This document shows positions 10,214 through 19,648 of a DNA stretch of 64,000 nucleotides, piece after piece. The DNA comes from an uncultured Myxococcaceae bacterium (lineage in GTDB: Bacteria > Myxococcota_A > Polyangia > Polyangiales > Ga0077539), in NCBI GenBank assembly GCA_945952225.1, contig CAMFHP010000010.1, forward strand, positions 50,564-114,563, in the 5' to 3' direction. Below the pieces are notes generated by a model. It worked only from the letters and a program-made list of their open reading frames with translations, searched no databases and was not told the origin of the DNA. Position 1 is the first letter of the stretch, and the number at the start of each line of letters is the position of its first letter. The position numbers and the translations under genes were made by a program.

Positions 10214-10432
10214 TCAGCCCGCGTCGCGCGGGGTCACGGGGCACGTTCCGATGCCGAGGAGGGTGTAGAGCGGACAGCTTCCGAGGAGGCCCGTGAGCAG
10301 GGGGATGACGCCGAGCCATCCCCAGGGTGCGAAGCGGCCGGTGACCGCCGCGGCGAGCAGCGCGAGGCCGAGCACCACGCGGATCGCGCGGTCGACGGTG
10401 TGTTCGTTGCGGGGAAGGATCTTGTCGAGCAT
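10214..10432 (-). CDS. DUF2892 (YgaP-type) membrane protein
   Basis: A 72-aa protein matching the DUF2892 inner-membrane family. MLDKILPRNEHTVDRAIRVV is the typical amphipathic start, then two hydrophobic helices (VLGLALLAAAVTGRFAP and WLGVIPLLTGLLG) and the conserved SCPLYTLLGI-TCP end with two Cys. In other proteins this domain is fused to rhodanese, as in YgaP. Here it is standalone and no rhodanese gene lies beside it. Start chosen at MLDK, where the family begins; an in-frame extension of 44 residues upstream looks noncoding and overlaps the polymerase start region. Confidence 0.88.
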   Translation of the reverse strand: MLDKILPRNEHTVDRAIRVVLGLALLAAAVTGRFAPWGWLGVIPLLTGLLGSCPLYTLLGIGTCPVTPRDAG

Positions 10433-10524
10433 GGCGCGCGGACCTCCGGGCGCGACGTGCGAGCTGCGCATCGCGTCTGCGGGAGAGAGCCGACGAGACG
10501 CACGAAGGGTTCGCGCTTCTCGCG

Positions 10525-12915
10525 GTGCGTGTTGTTTGTCGCGCGGGCCGTGGTGTGTGCACATCGCGCCCCGCCGTGGCGCCCTCTCGCGAAGACGAAT
10601 GGCTCTGGGGCTGGGACGAGACCCCCGGCATCGTCTCGGTGTGGGCCGATGGCCGTGGCACGACGCACGTGTGGCGTCGCACCGCGGAGGGCCTCGTGCA
10701 CGAGCCGCAACGGGCGAGGCCCTGGGTGCTCGTGCGCTCGCTCGATCTCGTCACCGCGGGCGGTCTCGCGGTGGTGCCCGAGGGAGCCGATGGCGCGGTC
10801 ACGTTCCGTCGGCTGGAGGGCCACGGCGCGCTGCGCGTGCAGGTGTTCGGCGGCGACCTCCGCGCGCTCGTCGACGCGGTGTTGCGGGGCGCTGCGAGGC
10901 TCCACGGGCATCGTGCGCAGCGGCTCTCGGAGCTGCCCGGCGAGGTGGCCTTCGCGCTGCCGCCCGAGGAGCAGTACCTCGTCGACACGGGGCGCACACA
11001 CTTTCGCGGCCTCGACTTCGATGCGCTCGTGCGGCTCCAGTTCGACCTGGAGACCACGGGCCTCGACGCGCGCACCGACCGGGTCTTTCTCATCGCGCTG
11101 CGCGACACGAACGGGCTCGCGACCACGCTCGAATCCGCGGGGGACACCGACCGCGACGAGGCCGACCTCCTCGTGCGCTTCTGCGAGCTCGTGCGCGCGA
11201 GAGACCCCGACGTCATCGAGAACCACAACCTCCACGGCTTCGACCTGCCCTTTCTCGTGCAGCGCGCGAAGACCCTCCGCGTGGCGCTCTGCTTCGGTCG
11301 CCTCGATGGCGTCGCGCCGCGTCCTCGCGCAGGAGCCCGTGGAAAGACCCGCTACACCGTGCCCGGCCGCGAGCTCATCGACACGCTCGACGCCGTGCGC
11401 CGCCATGATTTCTCCGCGCGCGATCTCCCCGGTCACGGGCTCAAGGCCGTCGCCCGTCACTTCGGTCTCGCAGGGCCCGCGCGCGAGTACGTGCCCGGCG
11501 CGAAGGTGTGGGAGGTCTACCAGCGAGACCCCGCGCGCATCCGTCGCTACGCGCTCGATGACGTGGCCGAGGCCGCGGGGCTCGCGCGACTCCTCGGCGG
11601 TGCGGCCTTCGCGCTGGCCCGCATGGCGCCGCGACGCTACGAGCGCCTCGCCGATGCCGGTCCTGCGACGGGGGTGATCGATCCGCTGCTGGTGCGCGCG
11701 TACCTGCGTGCGGGCGCGGCGCTTCCGGCCCATGCGCACGGCGACGGCACGGTGCACACGGGCGCGGCGCTGTACCTCTTCGCGGCGGGCGTCGCGCATC
11801 GCATCGTGAAGGCCGACGTGGCGAGCCTCTATCCCTCGCTGATGCGTCAGTACCGCATCGGTCCTGCGAGCGACCGTCTCGGTGCGCTGCACGCGCTCGT
11901 CGACCGGCTCGTGGCGCAGCGTCTCGACGCGAAGGCGCGCGGACGTTCGGCCCCCGCGGGCTCGATGGAGCGCTACACGCACGAGGCCCTCTCGGCGGCG
12001 ATGAAGATCGTCGTGAACTCGGCGTACGGATACCTCGGCGCCGTGGGGCTCACGCGCTTCGCCGACGTGCACGCGGCCAACGAGGTGACGTCACGGGGCC
12101 GCGCGCTGCTCGACCAGCTCTGCGACGCGCTCGCAGAACGCGGCGTCACGCTGCTCGAAGCCGACACCGACGGCGTGTACTTCGCCGTGCCCGCGGGATG
12201 GACCGAAGCCGACGAGCGCCGTGTGGTTGCGGAGGTGGCCGCGCTGCTGCCCGAGAAGGTGAAGCTCGAGTTCGACGGGCGCTACGCGGCGATGCTCTCG
12301 CACGAGCCGAAGAACTACGCGCTGCTCGGGTACGACGGCTCGCTCACGCTGCGCGGGGTGGCGTTCCGATCGAGCCGCGCGGAGCCCTTCGGCGAGCGCT
12401 TTCTGCGCGCGTCCATCGCGTGTCTGCTCGCGGGCGATGTGCGCGGCGTGAAGGCGGCCTACGTCTCGATGGATCGCGCGCTGCGACACCGCGAGCTGCC
12501 CACCGTCGACGTGGCGATGCGGGTGAAGCTCTCGCGCGAGCCCGCGCAGTACGAGGCCCTGCGCGCGACGCGGCGCGAGCTCGCCTACGAGGCCCTGCTG
12601 CAGAACGGTCGTGTCGCGTGGCGTGTGGGTGAGCGCGTGCGGGTGTACCGCGCCGTGAAGGGACGCGCGGGGCTCGTGCGCGAAGACGACGAGGGCAACG
12701 TGCTCGGTGAAGATCCGCGCGACTACGACGGCGCCCACTACGCGCGGGTGCTGCGCGAGACGTGGGTCACGCGGCTCGCGCGGGCCTTCGCGCCCGAGGA
12801 CTTTCGCGCGCTCTTCGATGACCCGGTGCAGCCGTCGCTGTTTACGGGGCTCGACGCGCGTCCGGTGCTGACGCTGCGCCCGCGGCCGACGCGCGCAGAC
12901 GGTCGAGGGACGTGA
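10525..12915 (+). CDS. Family B DNA polymerase with 3'-5' exonuclease
   Basis: Replicative-type B polymerase, 796 aa from the GTG at 10525; an in-frame GTG at 10576 is an alternative start. Exonuclease motifs: ExoI FDLETTGL, ExoII NHNLHGFDLPFL, ExoIII YALDDVAE. Polymerase motifs: A in ADVASLYPSLM, B in KIVVNSAYGYLG, C in LEADTDGVYF. All catalytic Asp/Glu are present, so both activities should work. QPSLF at residues 769-773 resembles the QL(S/D)LF sliding-clamp motif, found at the C-terminus of E. coli Pol II. The protein is compact and closer to archaeal and phage-like B polymerases than to PolB of enterics by eye. No phage genes surround it. Role probably repair or translesion synthesis (inference). 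Its 3' end overlaps the convergent DUF2237 gene by 74 bases. Confidence 0.93.
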   Translation: MRVVCRAGRGVCTSRPAVAPSREDEWLWGWDETPGIVSVWADGRGTTHVWRRTAEGLVHEPQRARPWVLVRSLDLVTAGGLAVVPEGADGAVTFRRLEGHGALRVQVFGGDLRALVDAVLRGAARLHGHRAQRLSELPGEVAFALPPEEQYLVDTGRTHFRGLDFDALVRLQFDLETTGLDARTDRVFLIALRDTNGLATTLESAGDTDRDEADLLVRFCELVRARDPDVIENHNLHGFDLPFLVQRAKTLRVALCFGRLDGVAPRPRAGARGKTRYTVPGRELIDTLDAVRRHDFSARDLPGHGLKAVARHFGLAGPAREYVPGAKVWEVYQRDPARIRRYALDDVAEAAGLARLLGGAAFALARMAPRRYERLADAGPATGVIDPLLVRAYLRAGAALPAHAHGDGTVHTGAALYLFAAGVAHRIVKADVASLYPSLMRQYRIGPASDRLGALHALVDRLVAQRLDAKARGRSAPAGSMERYTHEALSAAMKIVVNSAYGYLGAVGLTRFADVHAANEVTSRGRALLDQLCDALAERGVTLLEADTDGVYFAVPAGWTEADERRVVAEVAALLPEKVKLEFDGRYAAMLSHEPKNYALLGYDGSLTLRGVAFRSSRAEPFGERFLRASIACLLAGDVRGVKAAYVSMDRALRHRELPTVDVAMRVKLSREPAQYEALRATRRELAYEALLQNGRVAWRVGERVRVYRAVKGRAGLVREDDEGNVLGEDPRDYDGAHYARVLRETWVTRLARAFAPEDFRALFDDPVQPSLFTGLDARPVLTLRPRPTRADGRGT

Positions 12916-13384
12916 AGCGCAGCGCGGCCTCGTGTGTCGCGTCGAGCACCACGGGCGGCGCCACCCCCGCGCGCTCGGCCTCGACCCAGCGGCTCGCGCA
13001 GAGGCACCAGCGGTCGCCCGCGCGCAGACCGGGAAAGCCCACCTCGGGATGCGGCGTCACGAGGTCGTTGCCCTGCGCGACGGTGAAGCGGAGAAAGTCG
13101 TCGGTGAGCGCCGCGCACACGACGTGAACGCCCGTGTCGTCGGGGCCCGTGTCGCAGCGTCCGGTGCGTCGCCAGCCGGTGCGGGGAGAGGTTCCGCAGG
13201 GGACGAGGGCGGCGCCGAGCACGTTGCGGTCGCCGCGGTCGTCGGGCGCATTGGGCGGCGGCATCGCGCAGGTGGGCGCGGGCGACGAGGCGCACGCGTC
13301 GGCGGTCGTCGGGGCCGGTCGCGTGGGCGCTGCGGTGCGGGGCGTACACGCGAGCGCGAGGAGCACGAAGACGAGCGGGCGCAT
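12842..13384 (-). CDS. DUF2237 protein with lipoprotein signal
   Basis: 180 aa. From residue 57 on it matches the DUF2237 family: RNVLGAALVPCGTSPRTGW, CDTGPDDTGVHVVCA, TPHPEVGFPGLRAGDRWCLC and ARW-EA-AGVAPPVVLDATHE-A, with the conserved Cys and Trp. The function of the family is unknown. What is unusual is the first 20 residues, MRPLVFVLLALACTPRTAAP, a short signal peptide with an LALAC lipobox, which would put this normally cytoplasmic domain outside. A Thr/Pro/Ala linker of about 35 residues follows. Start chosen for the signal peptide. The gene converges on the polymerase gene and diverges from the metalloprotease gene. Confidence 0.85.
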   Translation of the reverse strand: MRPLVFVLLALACTPRTAAPTRPAPTTADACASSPAPTCAMPPPNAPDDRGDRNVLGAALVPCGTSPRTGWRRTGRCDTGPDDTGVHVVCAALTDDFLRFTVAQGNDLVTPHPEVGFPGLRAGDRWCLCASRWVEAERAGVAPPVVLDATHEAALRFTSLDRLRASAAGAASAPDARRAP

Positions 13385-13454
13385 CACCGCGTTGGGATGC
13401 TCCGGTGCGCTTCGCGGCTCTGCGGAGGGCGTCGGTCGTGCGAGCATCGCGCCC

Positions 13455-15563
13455 GTGCGGAACCGTCGATGCTTTGTGCTGCTGGTCGCGTCGCTGTGCG
13501 CGTGTGAGGTCGACGTGCAGGTGCAGGTGCGTCCTGCCGATGGCGCGGTCGATGTGGTGCGCGATGCGTCGGAGAATTCCGACGTGTTCGATGGCGCGGT
13601 CGATGCGGTGCGCGATGCGTCGGAGAATTCCGACGTGTCCGATGGCGCGGTCGATGCGGCGCGCGATGCGTCGGAGATTTCCGATGCGTCCGATGGGGGC
13701 GATGCGCGCGATGCGTCCGACGTGTTCGACGTGCCCGATGCGCGCGATGTGACGGATGTGCTCGATGCGTCCGATGTGCCCGATGCGCGCGATGTGATGG
13801 ATGGGTTCGATGCGCGCGATGTGACGGATGTGCTCGACGTGATGAGCGCGCCCGATGTGCCCGACGTGATGAGCGCGCCCGACGTTCCCGCAGCACCCGA
13901 CGTGGCCGACGTGCCCGACGTGCCCGTTGGCTGCGTGGAGGGGGCCGCGCGCTGCGACTCGTTCTCGACGCTGCGCACGTGCACCGGCGGACGCGAGCTG
14001 CGGACCACCTGCGCGGCGGGCTGTGTCGACGGCGGCTACGCGGCCTTCTGCCGTCCGCTGGAGCCCACGCAGACGCTCACGGGCCATGTGCTCTATGCGG
14101 GAAGGCGTCCCGATGCGGCGCGGCTCGCGTGGGGTCCGCTCGTGAACTTCTACGCGCAGGACTTTCTCGTCGTGTCGGGCTTCGGCGCACGCACGCAGTT
14201 TCTCGACGTGGTGCGCACCCGCGCGGGGAGCAGCGACCCCGGGGCCTTCTCGATCCGCGTGCGCGCGCTGCCCGATGAGACCGACTTCGTGTGGGTGATT
14301 CCCGCGGCGTGGGATGCGCGTGGTCTCGCGTACGGGGTCGCCGATCCGGGCTTCGCGCCGGGGCCGTGGCCTCGCGATGCGACGAGCGGCGCGGCCCTCA
14401 CGCCCACGAGCCCGCGGCTCTGGACCTGGCGCTGGTTCGTCGACGGGCTCTCCGACGGCGGCGACCTGGTGATCCGCGAGGAAGACGGCGCCGGTGCGGC
14501 CTTCGTCTACGACCTGCTCGGCATCGCGTCGCGCACCATGGCCACGCGCTTCGCGTCGCCCATGCGCACGGTGGTGGCGTGGCTCGGTGACGAGGTCGAG
14601 TCGGCCTGCGGATCGGTGGCCTGCTACGACGACCACGCCGTCGCCACGCTGGGCCAGCGCTTCGACGGGACGCTCTGGTTTTCAGGCACTTCGGCGAACC
14701 GCTCGTACTACTCGGCCTCGACCGCGATGCACGAGATCGGGCACCACGTCATGGCCTCGTGGGGAACGCCTCCGCACGAGGGCGGACCGCACTACCTCGG
14801 CGCCACGAGCACGCCGGGCCTCGCGTGGTCCGAGGGCTTCGCGCACTGGTTCAGCTCCGACGTGCGCGGTGACAGCACGCACTTCGACCGCCTCATCGTT
14901 CGCTCCAGCGGCACGCCCTCGGTCATCACGCTCTGGAAGGACCTCGCCCTGCGCCAGTGGACCAGCGCGGGCTCGCCCGGCGTTCCGCTGCGCGCGCGAC
15001 CGGGCGCGGGCCTGCTCCAGCCGCTCGACGAAGACGACATCGCCGCGATGCTCTGGTCGCTCTCGCGCACCTCGTCGTCGCCGCCCTTCTACGCCGCGCT
15101 CGAACATCCGCGCATGAAGACCCCGGGGGCCCTCTACGGCTACCGCAGCCTCGGGAGCGGCGACCTCGTGCCCGTGTTCCCCGACTACCTCGACACGCTT
15201 CAATGCCTCGGTGTGCCCGCGGCGAGCGTGCGATCGGTCACCGACCCGACGCGCTACTACCCCTATCCCGACGTCGTGACCGCGCCGCATTGCACCGATC
15301 AGCAGGCGCCCTTCTCGATCGCGTGGCACCGCGATGCGGCCGATGCGCAGGGCGCCTCGCTCACCGCGCGTCTCACGGTGAACGCCCGCATCGAAGCGCC
15401 CATCACGGTGCGCGCGGGCGACGTGCGCGACACGGTGCGCGCGACGCAGCCGGGGCAGGTCTTCACGTGGCGAGTGCGGGTGTCTGCGGGAGCGCGCGTG
15501 CGCGCGGTGGCCGAGGCCGACGGAGGGTGGTGGCGCGTGCGCGCCGAGAGCGAGGGGCCGTGA
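13455..15563 (+). CDS. Asp-rich surface lipoprotein with HExxH metalloprotease domain
   Basis: 702 aa from a GTG start that gives a signal peptide ending in a lipobox-like LLVASLCACE. Residues about 29-155 are a stalk of Asp-Ala-Val repeats (including three 17-residue tandem units), expected to be extended and strongly acidic. A Cys-rich segment (about 156-195) resembles the small disulfide module found after such stalks in myxobacterial lipoproteins. The remaining 500 residues hold MHEIGHHVMASWG, a zincin HExxH motif, with a downstream LAWSEGFAHWFSSD whose Glu could be the third ligand (gluzincin-like). Residues 630-702 look like a beta-sandwich. Predicted to be an outer-membrane-anchored peptidase; substrate unknown. 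It ends four bases from the convergent acs gene. Confidence 0.8.
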   Translation: MRNRRCFVLLVASLCACEVDVQVQVRPADGAVDVVRDASENSDVFDGAVDAVRDASENSDVSDGAVDAARDASEISDASDGGDARDASDVFDVPDARDVTDVLDASDVPDARDVMDGFDARDVTDVLDVMSAPDVPDVMSAPDVPAAPDVADVPDVPVGCVEGAARCDSFSTLRTCTGGRELRTTCAAGCVDGGYAAFCRPLEPTQTLTGHVLYAGRRPDAARLAWGPLVNFYAQDFLVVSGFGARTQFLDVVRTRAGSSDPGAFSIRVRALPDETDFVWVIPAAWDARGLAYGVADPGFAPGPWPRDATSGAALTPTSPRLWTWRWFVDGLSDGGDLVIREEDGAGAAFVYDLLGIASRTMATRFASPMRTVVAWLGDEVESACGSVACYDDHAVATLGQRFDGTLWFSGTSANRSYYSASTAMHEIGHHVMASWGTPPHEGGPHYLGATSTPGLAWSEGFAHWFSSDVRGDSTHFDRLIVRSSGTPSVITLWKDLALRQWTSAGSPGVPLRARPGAGLLQPLDEDDIAAMLWSLSRTSSSPPFYAALEHPRMKTPGALYGYRSLGSGDLVPVFPDYLDTLQCLGVPAASVRSVTDPTRYYPYPDVVTAPHCTDQQAPFSIAWHRDAADAQGASLTARLTVNARIEAPITVRAGDVRDTVRATQPGQVFTWRVRVSAGARVRAVAEADGGWWRVRAESEGP
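13539..13691 (+). repeat. Three tandem 51-bp coding repeats (Asp-rich stalk)
   Basis: Three in-frame 17-codon units (13539-13589, 13590-13640, 13641-13691) encode DGAVDVVRDASENSDVF and close variants. Nucleotide identity between units is very high. More degenerate GAT-GYG-rich hexanucleotide-like repeats continue to about 13930. Likely prone to slippage and copy-number change. Confidence 0.9.
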
Positions 15564-15566
15564 CCG

Positions 15567-17501
<1,935 letters not shown>

Positions 17502-17610
17502 GGGCCTCCGGTGGTTCCTCCGCGGGAGGAGGTGTGTGGCGCGATGCGTGTGGGGAGCTCACACGTCGGCCACGGCACCGCGCACTCTACCAAAGGCGCT
17601 GTCGCGCGAA

Positions 17611-18186
17611 TCACCGCACGCGCGTCGCGTCTTCGAAGATGCTCCGCGGCCCCGTCGGCGTGCGGTTCGGCGCGGGCCGTCGCACGCGGTCGCGGAACGC
17701 GGACCAGTGCCCCGCCCCGAGCTCTGCGTCGCCGAAGCCGTACTCCCCGTCGAGGCGCGCGTTGAGCACGTTGTCGCGCGCGCGCTGCTGCCAGAACAGC
17801 AGGTACCCGTGGCCCGTGATGGGCGCCATGCGACCGCACTGCGACTGGTCTTCGCTCCACGAGAAGCGCAGCAGGTTGCCCACGGCGCGTCCCTCGATGC
17901 GGCCCGTCGCGCGGCACGGCCCGTGGTCGTACTCGTAGGTGCCCGTCACGCGCTCGCCGCTCTGATCGAGAAAGAGGTCGCCGAGCTGCGGCGAGTGGTA
18001 GCTCCCCGCGAAGCTCTCGCCGAAGGGCATCTCGACGTGGCCCACGTTCACGGGCTCGTTGGTCACCGAGTCGGCGTTGGTGGCGTACACGTACGCCGTG
18101 CGAGGCGGGGCGGTGCGTGCGGGCGCGGCGGTCGCGCAGCCCGCGAAGGCCAGTGACACCGCGAACAACACAGTCATGCGCTGCAT
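17611..18186 (-). CDS. Lipoprotein, unknown function
   Basis: 191 aa. MQRMTVLFAVSLAFAGCATAAP is a clear signal peptide with lipobox LAFAGC. The mature part is soluble and beta-rich: NVGHVEMPFGESFAGSYHSPQLGDLFLDQSGERVTGTYEY and later GRIEGRAVGNLLRFSW look like antiparallel strands with Gly turns, the pattern of small outer-membrane-associated beta-barrel or lipocalin-like domains. There are two Cys in the mature chain that could pair. I do not recognise a family. An in-frame ATG 12 codons upstream is possible but would lengthen the signal region. It stands alone between the acs and beta-barrel genes. Confidence 0.72.
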   Translation of the reverse strand: MQRMTVLFAVSLAFAGCATAAPARTAPPRTAYVYATNADSVTNEPVNVGHVEMPFGESFAGSYHSPQLGDLFLDQSGERVTGTYEYDHGPCRATGRIEGRAVGNLLRFSWSEDQSQCGRMAPITGHGYLLFWQQRARDNVLNARLDGEYGFGDAELGAGHWSAFRDRVRRPAPNRTPTGPRSIFEDATRVR

Positions 18187-18316
18187 GGAACTCTGCTCAC
18201 TCCGCGCGTGACCTTCGTGGGTCATGGTGGCGGGTCACGCGACACCGGCATCCATCGCGTTTCTCGCGGCGCGTGGCAACAAATTGCGCACGGCTGCGGC
18301 GCGCACCGCGGGCGTC

Positions 18317-19585
18317 TCAGAACGCGTACACGGTGTTGAACTCGGCGCCGTACGCGAGGCGCGTGGGGTCGACGGCGGCATCTGCGGCGTCGAGGTGGTG
18401 GCGCGTCGCGAAGAGGTACGGTTCGAGCGCGAAGGTGAGCCCCGTCACGGGAGAGATCGAGTAGCCCACGCGGGCCGCGGCGTTCCATTCGATGCCGGGC
18501 ACGGCGAAGTTGCGCGCGGCGGCGCTGTTGCCGCCGGTGGCCGTCGCGCGGGTGTACCCCGGGGTCAGCTCCGAGGGCTGGAGCACGCTCGCGGCGCCCG
18601 CGGTGAGATAGACCGCGTGATGCTCCGCGAAGGCCACGCGCGCCGAGAGCCATCCGCCCGCGTCGGCGACGTTGTGGTCCGCGCGGCCGTAGCCCAGGGT
18701 GAGCATGCCGAGGTTGGCGGTGTTCTGCCCGATGTAGCCTTCGACGCGCACGCTCACGGGGCCGCGCGCGTACTCGAAATCCACCGCGCCCACGCCCGCG
18801 GCCTGCTCGTGGCCGGGGCCAAAACGGAGCTGCGTGCCGAGGCCCGAGAGGCTCACCATCACACCCGTCGCGGGGCGCCACGTGGCCGAGGCCGCGAAGG
18901 TCGGGAGCCCTTCGAACTCCAGGTCGGTGAGCGCGGTGTTGTTGTTGTTGCCCGCGAGGCCGAGGGCGGCCTTGAGCTCCACGTCGCCGAGGGCGTGTCG
19001 CACGCCGAGCTGGTGGCGCATGAAGCCCAGGTTGCCCGCCTGAAAGTTCGCGCCCACGAAGTTGTAGTGGTGGGGCATGAGGGGCGCGACGAGGTCCCAC
19101 ATCTGGCCTGCGAACACCGAGGTCGACGGGCTCGCGACCCACTCGATCGACGCGATGCGAAGGCGCGGGAGCGCGGCCACCGTGGGCGACGCGCGGCTGA
19201 AGTCGATGAAGTCCATCTCGATCTTCGCGCGCACGGGCGTGGCCTCGCCGATGGAGAGCCCGAAGCGGCTCTGGGCCACCTGGAAGCTCATCGAGGGCGC
19301 GCTGTCGTCGATGGTGGTGACGGGGTTCGCGGCGCTCGTGGGGGCCGAGTGGTTGGGGCGTCCGTAGCTCTCGACGCCGCTGTTGGCCGTGGCCACCTCG
19401 GCGCGCACGAAGCCGTAGAGGCGCACGAGGGGGGGAGAGGGGGGCGCCGGAGGGACCGTGGGCGGCGGCCCTGCGAGCGAAGGCACCGTGGGGGCCGGGA
19501 GGGTCTGCGCGGCGGCGAGGGAGGGAAGCATCGGGAGCGCGGCGACCACGAGGATCGCGAGGGCGCGCGGGCGGCGGTGGACCAT
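18317..19585 (-). CDS. Outer-membrane beta-barrel (porin-like) protein
   Basis: 422 aa. The signal peptide MVHRRPRALAILVVAALPMLPSLAAAQ is followed by a Pro-rich linker and then alternating amphipathic strands: VRLYGFVRAEVATAN, SRFGLSIGEA, VRAKIEMDFIDF, RIASIEWVAS, VELKAALGLAG, and so on to the last strand, which ends in YGAEFNTVYAF with a C-terminal Phe, the signal for BAM-mediated insertion. The FGFV-RAEV start and TVFAGQMWDL segment resemble phosphate-selective or DcaP-like porins, but I cannot name a substrate. An upstream in-frame ATG ten codons earlier is a weaker start. No transport partner is adjacent. Confidence 0.78.
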   Translation of the reverse strand: MVHRRPRALAILVVAALPMLPSLAAAQTLPAPTVPSLAGPPPTVPPAPPSPPLVRLYGFVRAEVATANSGVESYGRPNHSAPTSAANPVTTIDDSAPSMSFQVAQSRFGLSIGEATPVRAKIEMDFIDFSRASPTVAALPRLRIASIEWVASPSTSVFAGQMWDLVAPLMPHHYNFVGANFQAGNLGFMRHQLGVRHALGDVELKAALGLAGNNNNTALTDLEFEGLPTFAASATWRPATGVMVSLSGLGTQLRFGPGHEQAAGVGAVDFEYARGPVSVRVEGYIGQNTANLGMLTLGYGRADHNVADAGGWLSARVAFAEHHAVYLTAGAASVLQPSELTPGYTRATATGGNSAAARNFAVPGIEWNAAARVGYSISPVTGLTFALEPYLFATRHHLDAADAAVDPTRLAYGAEFNTVYAF

Positions 19586-19648
19586 GGCGCGCGCCGTGAG
19601 CAATGCGCGTTCCACGCGTGTCGAAGTGCGGGGAGTCGGCGGTGCGGA

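Noticed and set aside
13539..13930. Tandem repeats that could be an array
   Set aside because: In-frame coding units without unique spacers; part of the metalloprotease stalk.
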